Positions 1-9,100 are shown, counted from the first letter of the stretch. The stretch: DNA of 64,000 nucleotides from Anaerotruncus sp. MC2020 (GCA_000701945.1 KL370840.1:1144709-1208708); one strand, 5' to 3'. Notes: a model not told the origin generated them from the letters alone. Made by a program: numbers and translations.

Positions 1-1
1 C

Positions 2-709
2 ATCGACACGGACAAGATAGTCACACGCAACGGTTACTCCTTCTATATGGACGGCGAGGAGGTAAGGTCGACCACTGGCATCGACATCTCCGAGCATCAG
101 GGCGAGATTGACTGGGGACAGGTCAAAGGCGCGGGCATCGACTTCGCGATAATACGCGCGGGCTACCGTACCTACGGCGGCGGAGTCGTCACCATGGACG
201 AGAGCTTCACCGACAACCTCGAAAAAGCTCACGCCGCGGGTATCGAAACAGGCGTGTACTTCTTCTCGCAGGCGACCACCACCGACGAGGCTATCGAGGA
301 GGCAGATGCCGTTCTCGACGCTATATCGGGCTATGACATCACCTACCCCGTCGTATACGACTGGGAGCTCATCTTCGACGACCACGCCCGCACCGACGGC
401 GTCAGCGTGGAGGCTCTCGCGGACTGCTGTGTCGCCTTCTGCGAGCGCGTCAAGTCGGCGGGCTATACTCCGATGATATATCAGAACAAGTCCACCGCCA
501 TGCACAAGCTCGACCTCCCGCGGCTCAAGGACTACGGCTTCTGGCTCGCGGAGTACGGCGACAAGCCTACATATTACTACAAGTACGACATATGGCAGTA
601 CTCGAGCGACGGCACTGTCCCAGGAATAAACGGCAGGGTCGACCTCAATATCTGCTTCCGCGACTACTCGCAGAAGAACGCTTCTGCTCCGATTGATGAA
701 CTGACATGA
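2..709 (+). CDS. GH25 lysozyme-like muramidase, 5' end outside window
   Basis: The reading frame is open from base 2 and ends at the TGA at 707-709, so the N-terminus lies outside the window. The visible part carries the GH25 signature GIDISEHQGEIDW near its start, the alternating strand motif FAIIRAGYRTYG, and the acidic pair in VVYDWELI that corresponds to the catalytic DXE of the family. GH25 enzymes cleave the N-acetylmuramic acid to N-acetylglucosamine bond in peptidoglycan, usually outside the cell. The protein ends shortly after the catalytic barrel with no wall-binding repeats, so any targeting module or signal peptide must be upstream. Family assignment is firm; whether it is a housekeeping autolysin or a prophage endolysin cannot be seen. 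Confidence 0.85.
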   Translation: MDTDKIVTRNGYSFYMDGEEVRSTTGIDISEHQGEIDWGQVKGAGIDFAIIRAGYRTYGGGVVTMDESFTDNLEKAHAAGIETGVYFFSQATTTDEAIEEADAVLDAISGYDITYPVVYDWELIFDDHARTDGVSVEALADCCVAFCERVKSAGYTPMIYQNKSTAMHKLDLPRLKDYGFWLAEYGDKPTYYYKYDIWQYSSDGTVPGINGRVDLNICFRDYSQKNASAPIDELT

Positions 710-714
710 AACAA

Positions 715-742
715 GGGCGTGATAAAACAATTTATCACGCCC
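715..742. terminator. Bidirectional intrinsic terminator between convergent genes
   Basis: A perfect 12-bp stem (GGGCGTGATAAA and its complement) with an ACAA loop lies between the GH25 stop and the stop of the convergent membrane protein gene. T-rich sequence follows on the plus strand and A-rich sequence precedes it, so it can serve both genes. Confidence 0.8.
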
Positions 743-747
743 TCTTA

Positions 748-1167
748 TTATTGTATCGCCTTGTCCTTGCCTGTACTGAGCATCAGCGCCGATGTCAGGA
801 AGAGCATCCCTTCGATAAAGCTGTACATCGCCGCCATTCTTACGTGACTGTCCGAGATGAGCATACACACTCCCGCAAACAGCATATTCACGAGCAGTCC
901 TCCGAACAGGAACAGACAGCTCGTCAGGAGCCCCTTCCTGCGTCCTGCTGTCATAAACAGCGCGAGCAGAGCAATGTCCGCCGCCTGCAATGCGAGCACC
1001 AGCACCGAGAATACCGCGTCAAAGCCGAAGGTGATGAGCGGTACCGTGTCATTGCCGCGCTCACGGGTCAGCAGCGAGACTATCAGCGAAGCTCCCGCGG
1101 GCAGCAGTGCGAGGAACATAAGCGCTCCGAGAGCCGCCCCCGCGTATCCGAGAAATCTGTTTTTCAT
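748..1167 (-). CDS. Small membrane protein of unknown function, four predicted TM segments
   Basis: I do not recognise this 139-residue protein. The start MKNRFLGYAGAAL at 1167 is chosen over an upstream in-frame ATG at 1206 because AAGGGGATGATACG, a good ribosome binding site, lies directly before it. The sequence shows about four hydrophobic segments separated by short charged loops, with basic residues (TRER, TAGRRKG) in two loops. It is transcribed towards the GH25 gene and shares its terminator. Nothing in the sequence points to a catalytic role. Confidence 0.6.
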   Translation of the reverse strand: MKNRFLGYAGAALGALMFLALLPAGASLIVSLLTRERGNDTVPLITFGFDAVFSVLVLALQAADIALLALFMTAGRRKGLLTSCLFLFGGLLVNMLFAGVCMLISDSHVRMAAMYSFIEGMLFLTSALMLSTGKDKAIQ

Positions 1168-1333
1168 CGTATCATCCCCTTTGTTTGTATTATACCCCCT
1201 TTTCACACAGTTTTAAAGATTGAAAATGTCACTATGAGAGTGACATTTGTCACTGAAACTCAGCGGGGACGTGTGCTCCCCACTTGATATCAGCGCCGAA
1301 ATATGCTATCATATTAGTGAACGGAGGGATAAT

Positions 1334-2098
1334 ATGTTTGCTAATTACCACACTCACACTTTCCGCTGTCACCACGCAAAGGGCGAGGACAGGGAATTCG
1401 TCGAGGCTGCTATTGCAAGCGGCTTCAAGGTGCTCGGCTTTGCCGACCACTGTCCTTGGGTATACCCCTATGCCTATGTCTCGGACTGCCGCATGGAGCC
1501 GCGTGAGGTCGAGGGCTATTTCCGCTCACTGACCGCCCTCAGAAAAGAATATGCGGATGATATAAAAATATACATCGGCTTTGAAGCCGAATATATACCC
1601 GAGCTCATCGACGCGCAGGACAAGCTCCTTTCGGGCTATCCCACCGACTATATGATACTCGGTCAGCACTCCGTCGGCGCGGAGCCCTACCACCCGTATA
1701 CGGGCGTCCCCGACGACAGCGAGGCTGCTCTCGCAGCGTATGTGGACTCGTGCATCGCGGGCATGGAGACCGGCAGGTATGCCTACCTCGCCCACCCCGA
1801 CCTCTTCAATTTCACGGGCAGCCGCAAGGTCTATGACAGGGAGTTCACCCGCCTGTGCAGATACCTGAAGGAGCACGGTCAGCCCGTCGAGATAAACCTG
1901 CTTGGCGTGCGCGACGGCAGGAATTACACCTCCGAGCACTTTCTCGGAATCGCGCGCAAGGTCGGCTGCTCGGCTATAATCGGCTGCGACGCGCATACGC
2001 CGTCCATGCTCACGGACAGGGAGCCTATCGAAAAATGTATCGCCCTCGCGGAGAAATTCGGACTCCCGCTCGTGGAAAGGCTCGAAGGACTGGATTGA
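1334..2098 (+). CDS. PHP-domain phosphatase, histidinol-phosphatase (HisJ) family
   Basis: The 254-residue protein starts MFANYHTHTFRCHHAKGE after an ACGGAGGGATAAT ribosome binding site; the open frame further upstream is not used. The HTHTFRC motif near the start, GFADHCPW around residue 40, EAEY near 90, the LGQHSV motif, AHPDLF and the final GCDAHTP motif are the metal-binding motifs of the PHP superfamily. The family includes the monofunctional histidinol-phosphate phosphatase (HisJ/HisK) of histidine biosynthesis. No other his genes are near, so the substrate remains open; a related sugar or nucleotide phosphatase is possible. Confidence 0.75.
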   Translation: MFANYHTHTFRCHHAKGEDREFVEAAIASGFKVLGFADHCPWVYPYAYVSDCRMEPREVEGYFRSLTALRKEYADDIKIYIGFEAEYIPELIDAQDKLLSGYPTDYMILGQHSVGAEPYHPYTGVPDDSEAALAAYVDSCIAGMETGRYAYLAHPDLFNFTGSRKVYDREFTRLCRYLKEHGQPVEINLLGVRDGRNYTSEHFLGIARKVGCSAIIGCDAHTPSMLTDREPIEKCIALAEKFGLPLVERLEGLD

Positions 2099-2137
2099 TG
2101 ATTTGCAGTGGCGGATATTATCTGCCCGTCAAGAAAC

Positions 2138-2491
2138 GGCGTTGTTATCATGCGCGGAATAATTCCGCGGGCATACCAACTGTGGACTTACACAAGGGGA
2201 CGCCCTCTCTTACAGGGCGTCCCCAGCAACAGAGTTGCATATAGCTGCGAAAGCCAAATCAAAGATTTGGTACGCAGCTTATCTCAGAAAACAGCCCACT
2301 GGGCTGTTTTCTGATTCACCCCTTGCGGAGCGCAATTCGTTCCCAAGGGCTCTGCCCTTGGAACCCGCCAAGGACGCTGTCCTTGGAACCTGCGGGGCTC
2401 TGCCCTCGACCCGCAAGCCTTTGAAAAGGCTTGGGCGAAACTTTCGGTTTCGCGCCACAGTTTATTCAAAACGTAAGGTATCTCCGCGCGG
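2138..2491 (+). repeat. Multi-hairpin dispersed repeat, copy 1
   Basis: This intergenic block is a string of six or more short inverted repeats: a CGCGGAATAATTCCGCG palindrome, a GGGGACGCCCT hairpin, a TCAGAAAACAGCCCA hairpin, then CCAAGGG, CCAAGGAC, GGGGC and CAAGCCTTT hairpins. Related blocks occur at 27551-27834 and 33395-33864. Arms differ between copies but remain complementary. Short open frames inside it are by-products of the repeat. Confidence 0.85.
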
Positions 2492-2517
2492 CTTCAAAGC
2501 CTCAGGCAGCTCCGCAC

Positions 2518-2546
2518 TTGACAACCGCAACGTTTTATGATATGAT
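2518..2546 (+). promoter_or_regulatory. SigmaA-type promoter of the CorC/CNNM gene
   Basis: TTGACA at 2518-2523 and TATGAT at 2541-2546 are separated by 17 bases. Transcription would start near 2553, giving a leader of about 170 bases before the ATG at 2726. Confidence 0.75.
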
Positions 2547-2552
2547 ATTAAA

Positions 2553-2725
2553 AATCAGCCTTGGAGGTGAGAATCTTAATGGACAGTACCCCTGATGGGT
2601 GTAATTACCGACATTTCTTCGTTATATATGATATTTCAAGGCATGGTCTGTTCCCGTTCAGGTTATAGGCTATGCCTTTTGCGGCTTCACGACAAATACA
2701 CCATTCAATATAACGGAGGATATTT
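2553..2725 (+). promoter_or_regulatory. Long structured 5' leader, possible metal riboswitch
   Basis: The leader contains GGTGAG followed by ATGGACAG and CTGATGGG, vaguely like the opening of the ykoK (M-box, Mg2+) leader, and a stem formed by AAGGCATGG with CTATGCCTT. A late CCATT could pair with AATGG near the start. The match is by eye and incomplete: several conserved M-box blocks are absent. A short frame inside it, starting at the ATG near 2579, follows GGAGGTGAG and could alternatively be a leader peptide of about 29 residues. Confidence 0.3.
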
Positions 2726-4051
2726 ATGATAGGGCAGATAATTCTGCAATTAATGCTCATTGCTCTCAACGCGGCGTTTGCCTGCGCTGAGATAGCGGTG
2801 ATATCAATAAACGACACGCGGCTCGACAAGCTCGCCGCAAGCGGCAACAAAAAAGCCGTTAAGCTCAAAAAGCTGACAAGTCAGCCCGCGCGCTTCCTCG
2901 CGACGATACAGGTCGCGATAACGCTGTCGGGCTTCATCGGAGCGGCTTTCGCCGCCGACAACTTCTCCGAGCGCCTCACCGCGCTCATCATGAAAACGGG
3001 AGTTGACCTCCACGAGAAGGCGCTCCGCGCGGTATCGGTCGTAACAATAACTCTCCTGCTCGCGTACATAACCCTCGTTTTCAGCGAGCTCGTGCCCAAG
3101 CGCCTCGCGATGAAATACTCCGAGAAGCTCGCGCTCGGCATGGCGGGACTGATACGCTTCACTCAGGTCATCTTCGCGCCGCTCGTGTGGGTGCTCAACA
3201 TCTCCACTAACCTCGTGCTCCGCATTTTCGGCATCGACCCCAACAAGGAGGAGGACACCGTCACCGAGGAGGAGATAATGATGATGTCCGATGCGGGCGC
3301 CGAAAAAGGCACTATCGACGAGGACGAGAACCGCATAATCAAGAACGTTTTCGCCTTCGACGACACCACCGCCGAGCAGGTCTGCACACACCGCACAGAC
3401 GTTGATGTGCTGTGGAGCAGTGACCCCGTCGAGACGTGGGAGGAGACCATACACCGCACCCGACATTCGAGCTTCCCGATATGCGGCGAGAGCGTGGACA
3501 ACGTCATCGGCATACTCAATGCCAAGGACTATTTCCGCCTCGACGACAAGAGCCGCGACAATATCATGGCTAACGCCGTCCGCGAGCCTTACTTCGTCCA
3601 CGAGACGATGAAGGCGGACGCTCTCTTCGCGCAGATGAAGAAAAAGGGCGCCGACCATTTCGCGGTCGTAGTCGATGAATACGGCGGTATGACGGGTATC
3701 GTCACCGTCACCGACCTCGTTGAGCAGCTCGTCGGCGAGTTCGACGACGACGAGGGCGAGGAAAACGAGGCTGAGTTCGAGAGGATAGCCGACGACCAGT
3801 GGCTTATCCCCGGTATCATGCCGCTCAGCGAGGTCTGCGAGGAGCTCGGTATCGTGCTGCCCGCGGACAAGTTCGACACCTTCGGCGGCTACGTCATAGC
3901 GGGGCTCGGAGAAATACCCAAGGACGGCTCCAAGACATACCTCGAGTGCGACGGACTGCGTATCGACGTCCTCGAGATACACCACCACCGCGTGGAGCTC
4001 TGCCGCGTCAAGAAGCTCCATACAGAGCCCAAGGAAGACGAGGAAGAATAA
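2726..4051 (+). CDS. CNNM/CorC family membrane protein (DUF21, CBS pair, CorC_HlyC domain)
   Basis: The 441-residue protein begins MIGQIILQLML after GGAGGATATTT. Residues 1 to about 190 hold the DUF21 membrane domain with four hydrophobic segments and the NAAFACAEIAV and FSELVPKRLA motifs of the family. A CBS pair follows (residues 205-335, including FPICGESVDNVIGILNAKDY and VVDEYGGMTGIVTVTDL), and the C-terminal FAD-binding-like CorC_HlyC domain occupies about 350-430. CNNM/CorC proteins are linked to Mg2+ (and in some cases Co2+) export or homeostasis; the old name haemolysin is misleading. The long leader upstream suggests RNA-level control. Confidence 0.85.
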   Translation: MIGQIILQLMLIALNAAFACAEIAVISINDTRLDKLAASGNKKAVKLKKLTSQPARFLATIQVAITLSGFIGAAFAADNFSERLTALIMKTGVDLHEKALRAVSVVTITLLLAYITLVFSELVPKRLAMKYSEKLALGMAGLIRFTQVIFAPLVWVLNISTNLVLRIFGIDPNKEEDTVTEEEIMMMSDAGAEKGTIDEDENRIIKNVFAFDDTTAEQVCTHRTDVDVLWSSDPVETWEETIHRTRHSSFPICGESVDNVIGILNAKDYFRLDDKSRDNIMANAVREPYFVHETMKADALFAQMKKKGADHFAVVVDEYGGMTGIVTVTDLVEQLVGEFDDDEGEENEAEFERIADDQWLIPGIMPLSEVCEELGIVLPADKFDTFGGYVIAGLGEIPKDGSKTYLECDGLRIDVLEIHHHRVELCRVKKLHTEPKEDEEE

Positions 4052-4182
4052 AGCACCGAGAACTTCCGCATTGTACCTATACGGAAATATTATGGATATC
4101 TATTGAGGAGGACCCTTTTGAACAGCCACCTCTCCCTGCAAAAAAGACCGCAGACATAAGGCAGATACCCATATAGAAGTTT

Positions 4183-4222
4183 TGCCCCGAAGCGTTCAAA
4201 AGCGTTTCGGGGCATTCGCGTT
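4183..4222 (+). terminator. Intrinsic terminator-like hairpin downstream of the CorC gene
   Basis: TGCCCCGAAGCG and GCGTTTCGGGGCA form a stem around a short loop, followed by a moderately T-rich run. It lies about 130 bases after the stop codon; the intervening stretch has no gene. Confidence 0.55.
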
Positions 4223-4296
4223 TTATACAGTTGCTAAGCTAATCAGAATTTGCGGCCATAACAAAAAGCGATAGAAATTCCAATTTGTGTTAACGT

Positions 4297-4815
4297 TTAA
4301 TCTTTCACAGGGCAGATCATCTGAAGGTCAAATGGTTCCTCTTCAGCAATCTCTTTTATAGGATCACTTGCCAGGTCACTCCCCATTGCTCTGTAAAATG
4401 CGATCGTCTCCTCTGAAGAACAAGCAGATATGTACAAAGCTTCCGCACCGTTTTTTCTTGCTTCATCTTTCCCTGCTTCAAATAATCGTCTGCCAATGCC
4501 CTGTCCTCTGTATTCAGAAGACACCTGCATCATATCAAGAATCATGTACGGACCATTTAGTTGCTTTAACAGACTTATAAAACCAACAACCTTATCATTT
4601 TCTAATGCTATGTATGTAATATGATCATCGCTGCTTATTTGCTTTGCTACAGATTGCTTTTTGTTCAGATCCCAATCCTCGGTATATTTGCATTCAACCA
4701 ATGAATAGTTTCCGTCTATTCTGCGATATACCTTATTTACATCCTGTTTTCTGTTATATAAATCCAATGATTCTATACAGAAATTTGCTTCTGATAATAA
4801 TTCAATTTTAATCAA
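4297..4815 (-). CDS. GNAT family N-acetyltransferase
   Basis: The 172-residue protein uses a TTG start: AAGGAGG lies eight bases before TTG ATT AAA and no in-frame ATG is near. The central part shows the GNAT fold motifs: the beta-bulge strand MILDMMQVSSEYRGQGIG with the acetyl-CoA pyrophosphate loop (RGQGIG), then ARKNGAEALYISA and the C-terminal FYRAMG. The substrate is unknown; the family acetylates small amines, antibiotics or protein N-termini. Codon use is more AT-rich than in both neighbours, which suggests a recent arrival. Confidence 0.75.
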   Translation of the reverse strand: MIKIELLSEANFCIESLDLYNRKQDVNKVYRRIDGNYSLVECKYTEDWDLNKKQSVAKQISSDDHITYIALENDKVVGFISLLKQLNGPYMILDMMQVSSEYRGQGIGRRLFEAGKDEARKNGAEALYISACSSEETIAFYRAMGSDLASDPIKEIAEEEPFDLQMICPVKD

Positions 4816-4948
4816 ATGATAAACCTCCTTATGTTATATGCTTTACTTTTTGATTTGTTTGCATTATTATCGTTTTCATACGCAACACCTCTTTCAAGGT
4901 CAGAGCCCGATGTATGTTAGTGATGATTATAGCACAGTAACGCTGCGC

Positions 4949-4999
4949 TGTCAATAAAAACACCATAGTATTTCTGACTTGAGATCAGAAATACTATGG
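4949..4999 (-). terminator. Strong intrinsic terminator of the leftward proBA operon
   Basis: A perfect 15-bp stem (CCATAGTATTTCTGA at 4963-4977 and its complement at 4985-4999) is followed, reading leftward, by TGTTTTTATTG. It lies just after the stop of the TolA-like protein at 5048. Confidence 0.85.
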
Positions 5000-5047
5000 C
5001 TTAATGCTTCTATATCAGCGCCGCATATAAGTCTGCGGTCTTATTCA

Positions 5048-6958
5048 TTATATATTGTTGTTCTCGGAGAGCACCTTCATCGACTTTATCTGATAGCCCT
5101 CGCTCGTCTGGTGGAGCTTGAACTCTACCGACTTCGACGACGTCTTGGGCAGCCACTCGGGCAGCTCGTCGATATAGTCTACGGTCAGCGTATACTCGCT
5201 GCCGCTCTTCGTCACGGACTTTATCTCGGGCGAATATGTGAACGTAACGGGTGTGAGCGGTACATTGTACGACTCCTTCTCCTCGTTGTAGTAGAACCTC
5301 GACTCTGCGGGTCCGACTGTCGTATGCGTGAGCTCGGGGAGGTCGTCGCCGAACAGCTTCACCGCGTATGACTCGACGTCTACAGCGGGCACGCGGACAA
5401 CGTCGAAGGTCTTCTCGTACTGGTCGAGAGTGCCGTCAGACATTATCATCGACCATATCGCCGCTGTGATGACCTGGTCGGAGGTGAGCTGCGAAGGCTC
5501 GTCGAAGGACTCGATATCCATGATGACTGCGGGGTATACCACATCTGCAAAGCCCGACTTCTTGGAGTCGCCCGACGTGAATGTGCCGAACAGCTTTGCT
5601 CCCGTAGCGATGACAGTGATGAGTCCCACACACGCGAGCACTGCAAATACTATGCCGAATATCGTGTAGAGGCGCTTTTTGAGGCTTCCGCCGCTCTGCT
5701 CAGCCGCTTCGCCGTCCTCGACCTTTTCGCTTCTCTCAGCGATTATCTCGTTCGGGTCCTCGTCCATTATTTTTTCGAGTGCGGAGGTTATCTTGCCCTT
5801 GGGCTTGTCGTCCTCGTCGTCAGCCGCCTCATCGCCTGCATTTTTCTTCTCGAAGAAGCGCTTCTTGCGCTCTGCCGCCTTGTCCTCGGGAGTTTCCTCG
5901 GAGCTTTCCTGCTCTTCTTCCTCGGACTGTTCCTCGGTGGGCTCCTCCTCAGCGGTAGCCTCCTCGGGCTCGGCGGGCTTGTCGAGGTCGGAGAGCTTCT
6001 TCTCCGCATCCTCACGTATAGTCTCTATCATATTGCCGACAGGGTCGGACTCGGGCTCCTCGGGACTTTCCTCCTCGGGAGCTTCCGCGGTCTCTGCCGT
6101 ATCCTCGGGCTCAGCCTCGTTCTCGGCTGCAACAGCCGCAAACGCCGCAGCCATGAGCTCGTCAACGGTGGGCTCGCCGCCGAGACTGTCCTCTGTCTGC
6201 GATGAGGTCACTACGTTTATCTCCTCCTCGAAGGAGTATGAGGGAGTCTCCTCTGCGGGAGCTGCGGGCTTCTGTCCGAATTCGGCGCGGGCTCTTGCAG
6301 CCTCCTCGGCTGCTGCCTTTGCCGCTTCAAGGCGCTGTCTGTCGGCTTCTTCGGCAGCTCTTCTCTGAGCTTCAAGGCGCTGTCTCTCAGCCTCTTCGGC
6401 AGCCCTTCTCTGAGCCTCAAGGCGCTGTCTCTCAGCCTCCTCGGCAGCCCTTCTCTGAGCCTCAAGGCGCTGTCTCTCAGCCTCCTCGGCAGCCCTTCTC
6501 TGAGCTTCAAGGCGCTGTATCTCAGCCTCCTCGGCAGCCCTTCTCTGAGCTTCAAGGCGCTGTATCTCAGCCTCCTCGGCAGCCCTTCTCTGAGCTTCAA
6601 GGCGCTGTCTCTCAGCTTCCTCGGCAGCCCTCCTCTCAGCCTCAGCGCGGTCCTTTTCAAGCTCCGCTCTTCTGAGAGCCTCATAGTCGGGCAGGTCGCC
6701 TGTAATGACTATCCTTTTCTGCTTTGGCGGCTCGGGCACGGGAGCAGTCAGCGTCGGCGCAGCCTGCGCAGGCTCCTCGTTAGTGTGCGAGAGCGTGCTG
6801 AGCAGGTCGTCGACCGACATATGGTCGATCTTCTCCTCGGACTTGCTCGGCTTGTGGACGGGAGCAACGGGTGCGGGGGCCTTATTGACGGGCGCGCCCG
6901 GCTCTGTACCGATTTTAAGGTTATTCAGCATATCGTCAAGGTCTTTTCTGATAGCCAT
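5048..6958 (-). CDS. Large single-pass membrane protein with 15-residue TolA-like repeats
   Basis: I do not recognise a named family. The 636-residue protein starts after CAGGAGGGAATC. Residues 1-90 are low-complexity. About residues 110-225 consist of some seven and a half copies of [15 protein letters not shown], predicted to form one long charged helix or coiled coil. An acidic, Glu/Pro-rich stretch follows (230-420). A single TM segment ([20 protein letters not shown]) sits at about 430-452, and a folded-looking C-terminal domain of about 180 residues lies outside if the N-terminus is inside. It is the last gene of the proBA operon. A role in tethering or spanning the envelope is only inferred from the TolA-like build. 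Confidence 0.6.
   Translation of the reverse strand: MAIRKDLDDMLNNLKIGTEPGAPVNKAPAPVAPVHKPSKSEEKIDHMSVDDLLSTLSHTNEEPAQAAPTLTAPVPEPPKQKRIVITGDLPDYEALRRAELEKDRAEAERRAAEEAERQRLEAQRRAAEEAEIQRLEAQRRAAEEAEIQRLEAQRRAAEEAERQRLEAQRRAAEEAERQRLEAQRRAAEEAERQRLEAQRRAAEEADRQRLEAAKAAAEEAARARAEFGQKPAAPAEETPSYSFEEEINVVTSSQTEDSLGGEPTVDELMAAAFAAVAAENEAEPEDTAETAEAPEEESPEEPESDPVGNMIETIREDAEKKLSDLDKPAEPEEATAEEEPTEEQSEEEEQESSEETPEDKAAERKKRFFEKKNAGDEAADDEDDKPKGKITSALEKIMDEDPNEIIAERSEKVEDGEAAEQSGGSLKKRLYTIFGIVFAVLACVGLITVIATGAKLFGTFTSGDSKKSGFADVVYPAVIMDIESFDEPSQLTSDQVITAAIWSMIMSDGTLDQYEKTFDVVRVPAVDVESYAVKLFGDDLPELTHTTVGPAESRFYYNEEKESYNVPLTPVTFTYSPEIKSVTKSGSEYTLTVDYIDELPEWLPKTSSKSVEFKLHQTSEGYQIKSMKVLSENNNI
6290..6640 (-). 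repeat. 45-bp tandem repeat array inside the TolA-like gene
   Basis: Seven near-identical 45-bp units encode [15 protein letters not shown] with single changes (R to I in two units, E to D in the last complete unit). An eighth, divergent unit closes the array. The near identity at DNA level suggests recent duplication and possible length variation between strains. Confidence 0.9.
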
Positions 6959-7024
6959 GATTCCCTCCTGGATTTGTTTTGGCAGAAGCTCTGCCGAAAA
7001 TGTCGGTGCCTATATAATAGGTAC

Positions 7025-8272
7025 TTATCTTATCTGACCGTTTCCGTCGATCAGGTACTTGACTGTCGTGAGCTCGGTGAGTCCCATGGGACCTCTTGCG
7101 TGGAGCTTCTGCGTGGAAATGCCTATCTCTGCGCCGAAGCCGAACTCTCCGCCGTCTGTGAAGCGGGTCGAGGCGTTGACGTAGACAGCTGCCGCGTCGA
7201 CCTCGCTGCGGAACTTAGCCGCAGAGGCAAGGTCGCTCGTGACGATGCACTCGGAGTGGCGTGTGCCGTACTTCCTTATATGAGCGATAGCCTCGTCGAT
7301 AGTGTCCACGACTTTCACCGCGATGATGTAGTCGTTGAACTCGGTCGCGTACTCGGTCTCGGTAGCCTTCTCGACGCTCTCGCCGAGGATAGCTCTCGTC
7401 CTGTCGCAGCCGTATATCTTCACATTGTGAGCCTTGAAGCGCTCGGCGATGACGGGCAGGAAGTCCGCCGCGATATCCTTGTGTACGAGCAGGCTCTCTA
7501 TCGCGTTGCACACCGACGGACGCTGAGTTTTCGCGTTGTCGGTGATATTTGCAGCCATTTCTATATCAGCGGAGGCGTCAACGTAAACGTGGCAGTTGCC
7601 CGCGCCTGTCTCTATGACGGGAACGGTCGCCGTGGTGACTACCGCCTGAATCAGCCTTGCGCTGCCTCTCGGGATGAGCACGTCAACATAGCCGTTGAGC
7701 TTCATCAGCTCATTCGTGGTCTCGCGGGAGGTGTTGTCGACTACCTGTATCACGTCAGCGGGAAGTCCCACGCTCTCGATAGCCTCGCGCATGATGCGTC
7801 CGAGGCATATGTTGGAGTTGATAGCCTCCTTGCCGCCCTTCAGTATGACAGCGTTGCCCGCCTTCAGGCAGAGCGCCGCCGCGTCGACTGTGACATTCGG
7901 GCGCGACTCGTAGATTATGCCGATAACTCCGAGCGGAACGCGCGTCTTGGTGATGTGCAGTCCGTTCGGACGTATGCCGCCGCCTATCACCTCGCCGATA
8001 GGGTCGTTCAGAGCAATGAGCTCGTCAACGCCCTTTGCGATGCCTGCGATGCGGCTCTCGTCGAGCTTTAGTCTGTCCTGCATGGCAACGGATATGCCGT
8101 TGTCCTTTGCGGCGGCGAGGTCCTTCGCATTTTCGGCGATTATCTCAGCCGCGTTTGCGATAAGAGCCTTCGATATAGCCGCAAGTGCCTCGTTCTTCTT
8201 GGCAGTGCCTGCGCCCGCGATGACAGGCTCAGCCGCCTTTGCCTTTATGCCTAAATCCTGTGTATAACTCAT
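7025..8272 (-). CDS. proA: Glutamate-5-semialdehyde dehydrogenase (gamma-glutamyl phosphate reductase)
   Basis: ProA reduces gamma-glutamyl phosphate to glutamate-5-semialdehyde with NADPH, the second step of proline synthesis. The 415-residue length matches the family. Visible hallmarks are VPLGVIGIIYESRPNVT, ILKGGKEAINSN, the cysteine region QRPSVCNAIESLLVH (catalytic Cys near residue 253), and FGAEIGISTQKLHARGPMGL at the C-terminus. It starts 20 bases after the proB stop with GAGGTG as ribosome binding site and is clearly co-transcribed with it. Confidence 0.95.
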   Translation of the reverse strand: MSYTQDLGIKAKAAEPVIAGAGTAKKNEALAAISKALIANAAEIIAENAKDLAAAKDNGISVAMQDRLKLDESRIAGIAKGVDELIALNDPIGEVIGGGIRPNGLHITKTRVPLGVIGIIYESRPNVTVDAAALCLKAGNAVILKGGKEAINSNICLGRIMREAIESVGLPADVIQVVDNTSRETTNELMKLNGYVDVLIPRGSARLIQAVVTTATVPVIETGAGNCHVYVDASADIEMAANITDNAKTQRPSVCNAIESLLVHKDIAADFLPVIAERFKAHNVKIYGCDRTRAILGESVEKATETEYATEFNDYIIAVKVVDTIDEAIAHIRKYGTRHSECIVTSDLASAAKFRSEVDAAAVYVNASTRFTDGGEFGFGAEIGISTQKLHARGPMGLTELTTVKYLIDGNGQIR

Positions 8273-8292
8273 ATTTTACACCTCAGTTCCAA

Positions 8293-9087
8293 TCATTTCT
8301 TAGCCTTGAACAGCGTGCCTATCTCCGCGTCCTCGAAGAGGTCGTAGAGCTTTTCGGGGTCTCTGCCGTTCATGATGACCATGTCGATACCCGCCTCGGT
8401 CGCAATCTTGGCGGCGTTTATCTTCGTGGACATTCCGCCCGTGCCGAGACTCGTGCCTGCTCCGCCTGCCATTGCCTCTATCTCGGGAGTTATCGCCTCT
8501 ACGACGTGTATCGGCTCCGCGTCGGGATTGCTTCGCGGGTCGTCGGTGTACAAGCCGTCGATGTCCGAGAGAATGAGCAGGAGGTCAGCTCCCGAGAGCT
8601 CCGCAACGAGGGCGGAGAGGGAGTCGTTCTCGCCTATTTCAAGCTCCAGCTCGTCGATGGCGATGGTGTCGTTCTCGTTGACTATCGGGATAACGCCCAT
8701 GCCGACGAGAGTCTCGACCGCCGTCTTGAAGTTCGAGCAGTGGCTCGGGTTGTCGATTATTGCCTTTGTGAGCAGTATCTGCGCCACAGTAACGCTGTAT
8801 TTCGCGAACATATCGTCGTATACGTGCATCAGCTCGCACTGTCCGATAGCGGCGACTGCCTGCTTGATATTGGTCTGCTTCGGCTTCTCGGGGAGCCCGA
8901 GCTTGCCTGCGCCGAGTCCTACCGCTCCCGACGAGACCATGATTATCTCACGTCCTGCGTTGTGGAGGTCGGATATGACCCTGACGAGGTTCGTCATGCG
9001 GCGGATATTGAGCTTGCCCGTCTTGTGGGCGAGCGTGGAGGTGCCGAGCTTTATCACGACCCTCTTCTTTTCGGATATATTTCTCAT
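8293..9087 (-). CDS. proB: Glutamate 5-kinase, short form without PUA domain
   Basis: ProB phosphorylates glutamate at the gamma carboxyl, the committed step of proline synthesis. The start MRNISEKKRVVIKLG at 9087 follows GAAGGAAG; an upstream in-frame ATG is not supported. Motifs are VIKLGTSTLAH, VSSGAVGLGAGKL, NENDTIAIDELE and LSDIDGLYTDDPR. At 264 residues it is the short form: the C-terminal PUA domain of the 367-residue E. coli-type enzyme is missing, as in a number of other bacteria. It begins 13 bases after the stop of the dehydrogenase gene. Confidence 0.93.
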   Translation of the reverse strand: MRNISEKKRVVIKLGTSTLAHKTGKLNIRRMTNLVRVISDLHNAGREIIMVSSGAVGLGAGKLGLPEKPKQTNIKQAVAAIGQCELMHVYDDMFAKYSVTVAQILLTKAIIDNPSHCSNFKTAVETLVGMGVIPIVNENDTIAIDELELEIGENDSLSALVAELSGADLLLILSDIDGLYTDDPRSNPDAEPIHVVEAITPEIEAMAGGAGTSLGTGGMSTKINAAKIATEAGIDMVIMNGRDPEKLYDLFEDAEIGTLFKAKK

Positions 9088-9100
9088 AGAAATGCTTCCT

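Noticed and set aside
706..1287. A 193-codon plus-strand frame after the GH25 gene
   Set aside because: It is rich in His, Arg and Gln, opposes a better membrane-protein frame with a good ribosome binding site, and crosses the shared terminator.
2235..2540. Short frames within repeat copy 1 as small genes
   Set aside because: They are made of palindromic repeat sequence, similar frames do not persist in the other copies, and no ribosome binding site precedes them.
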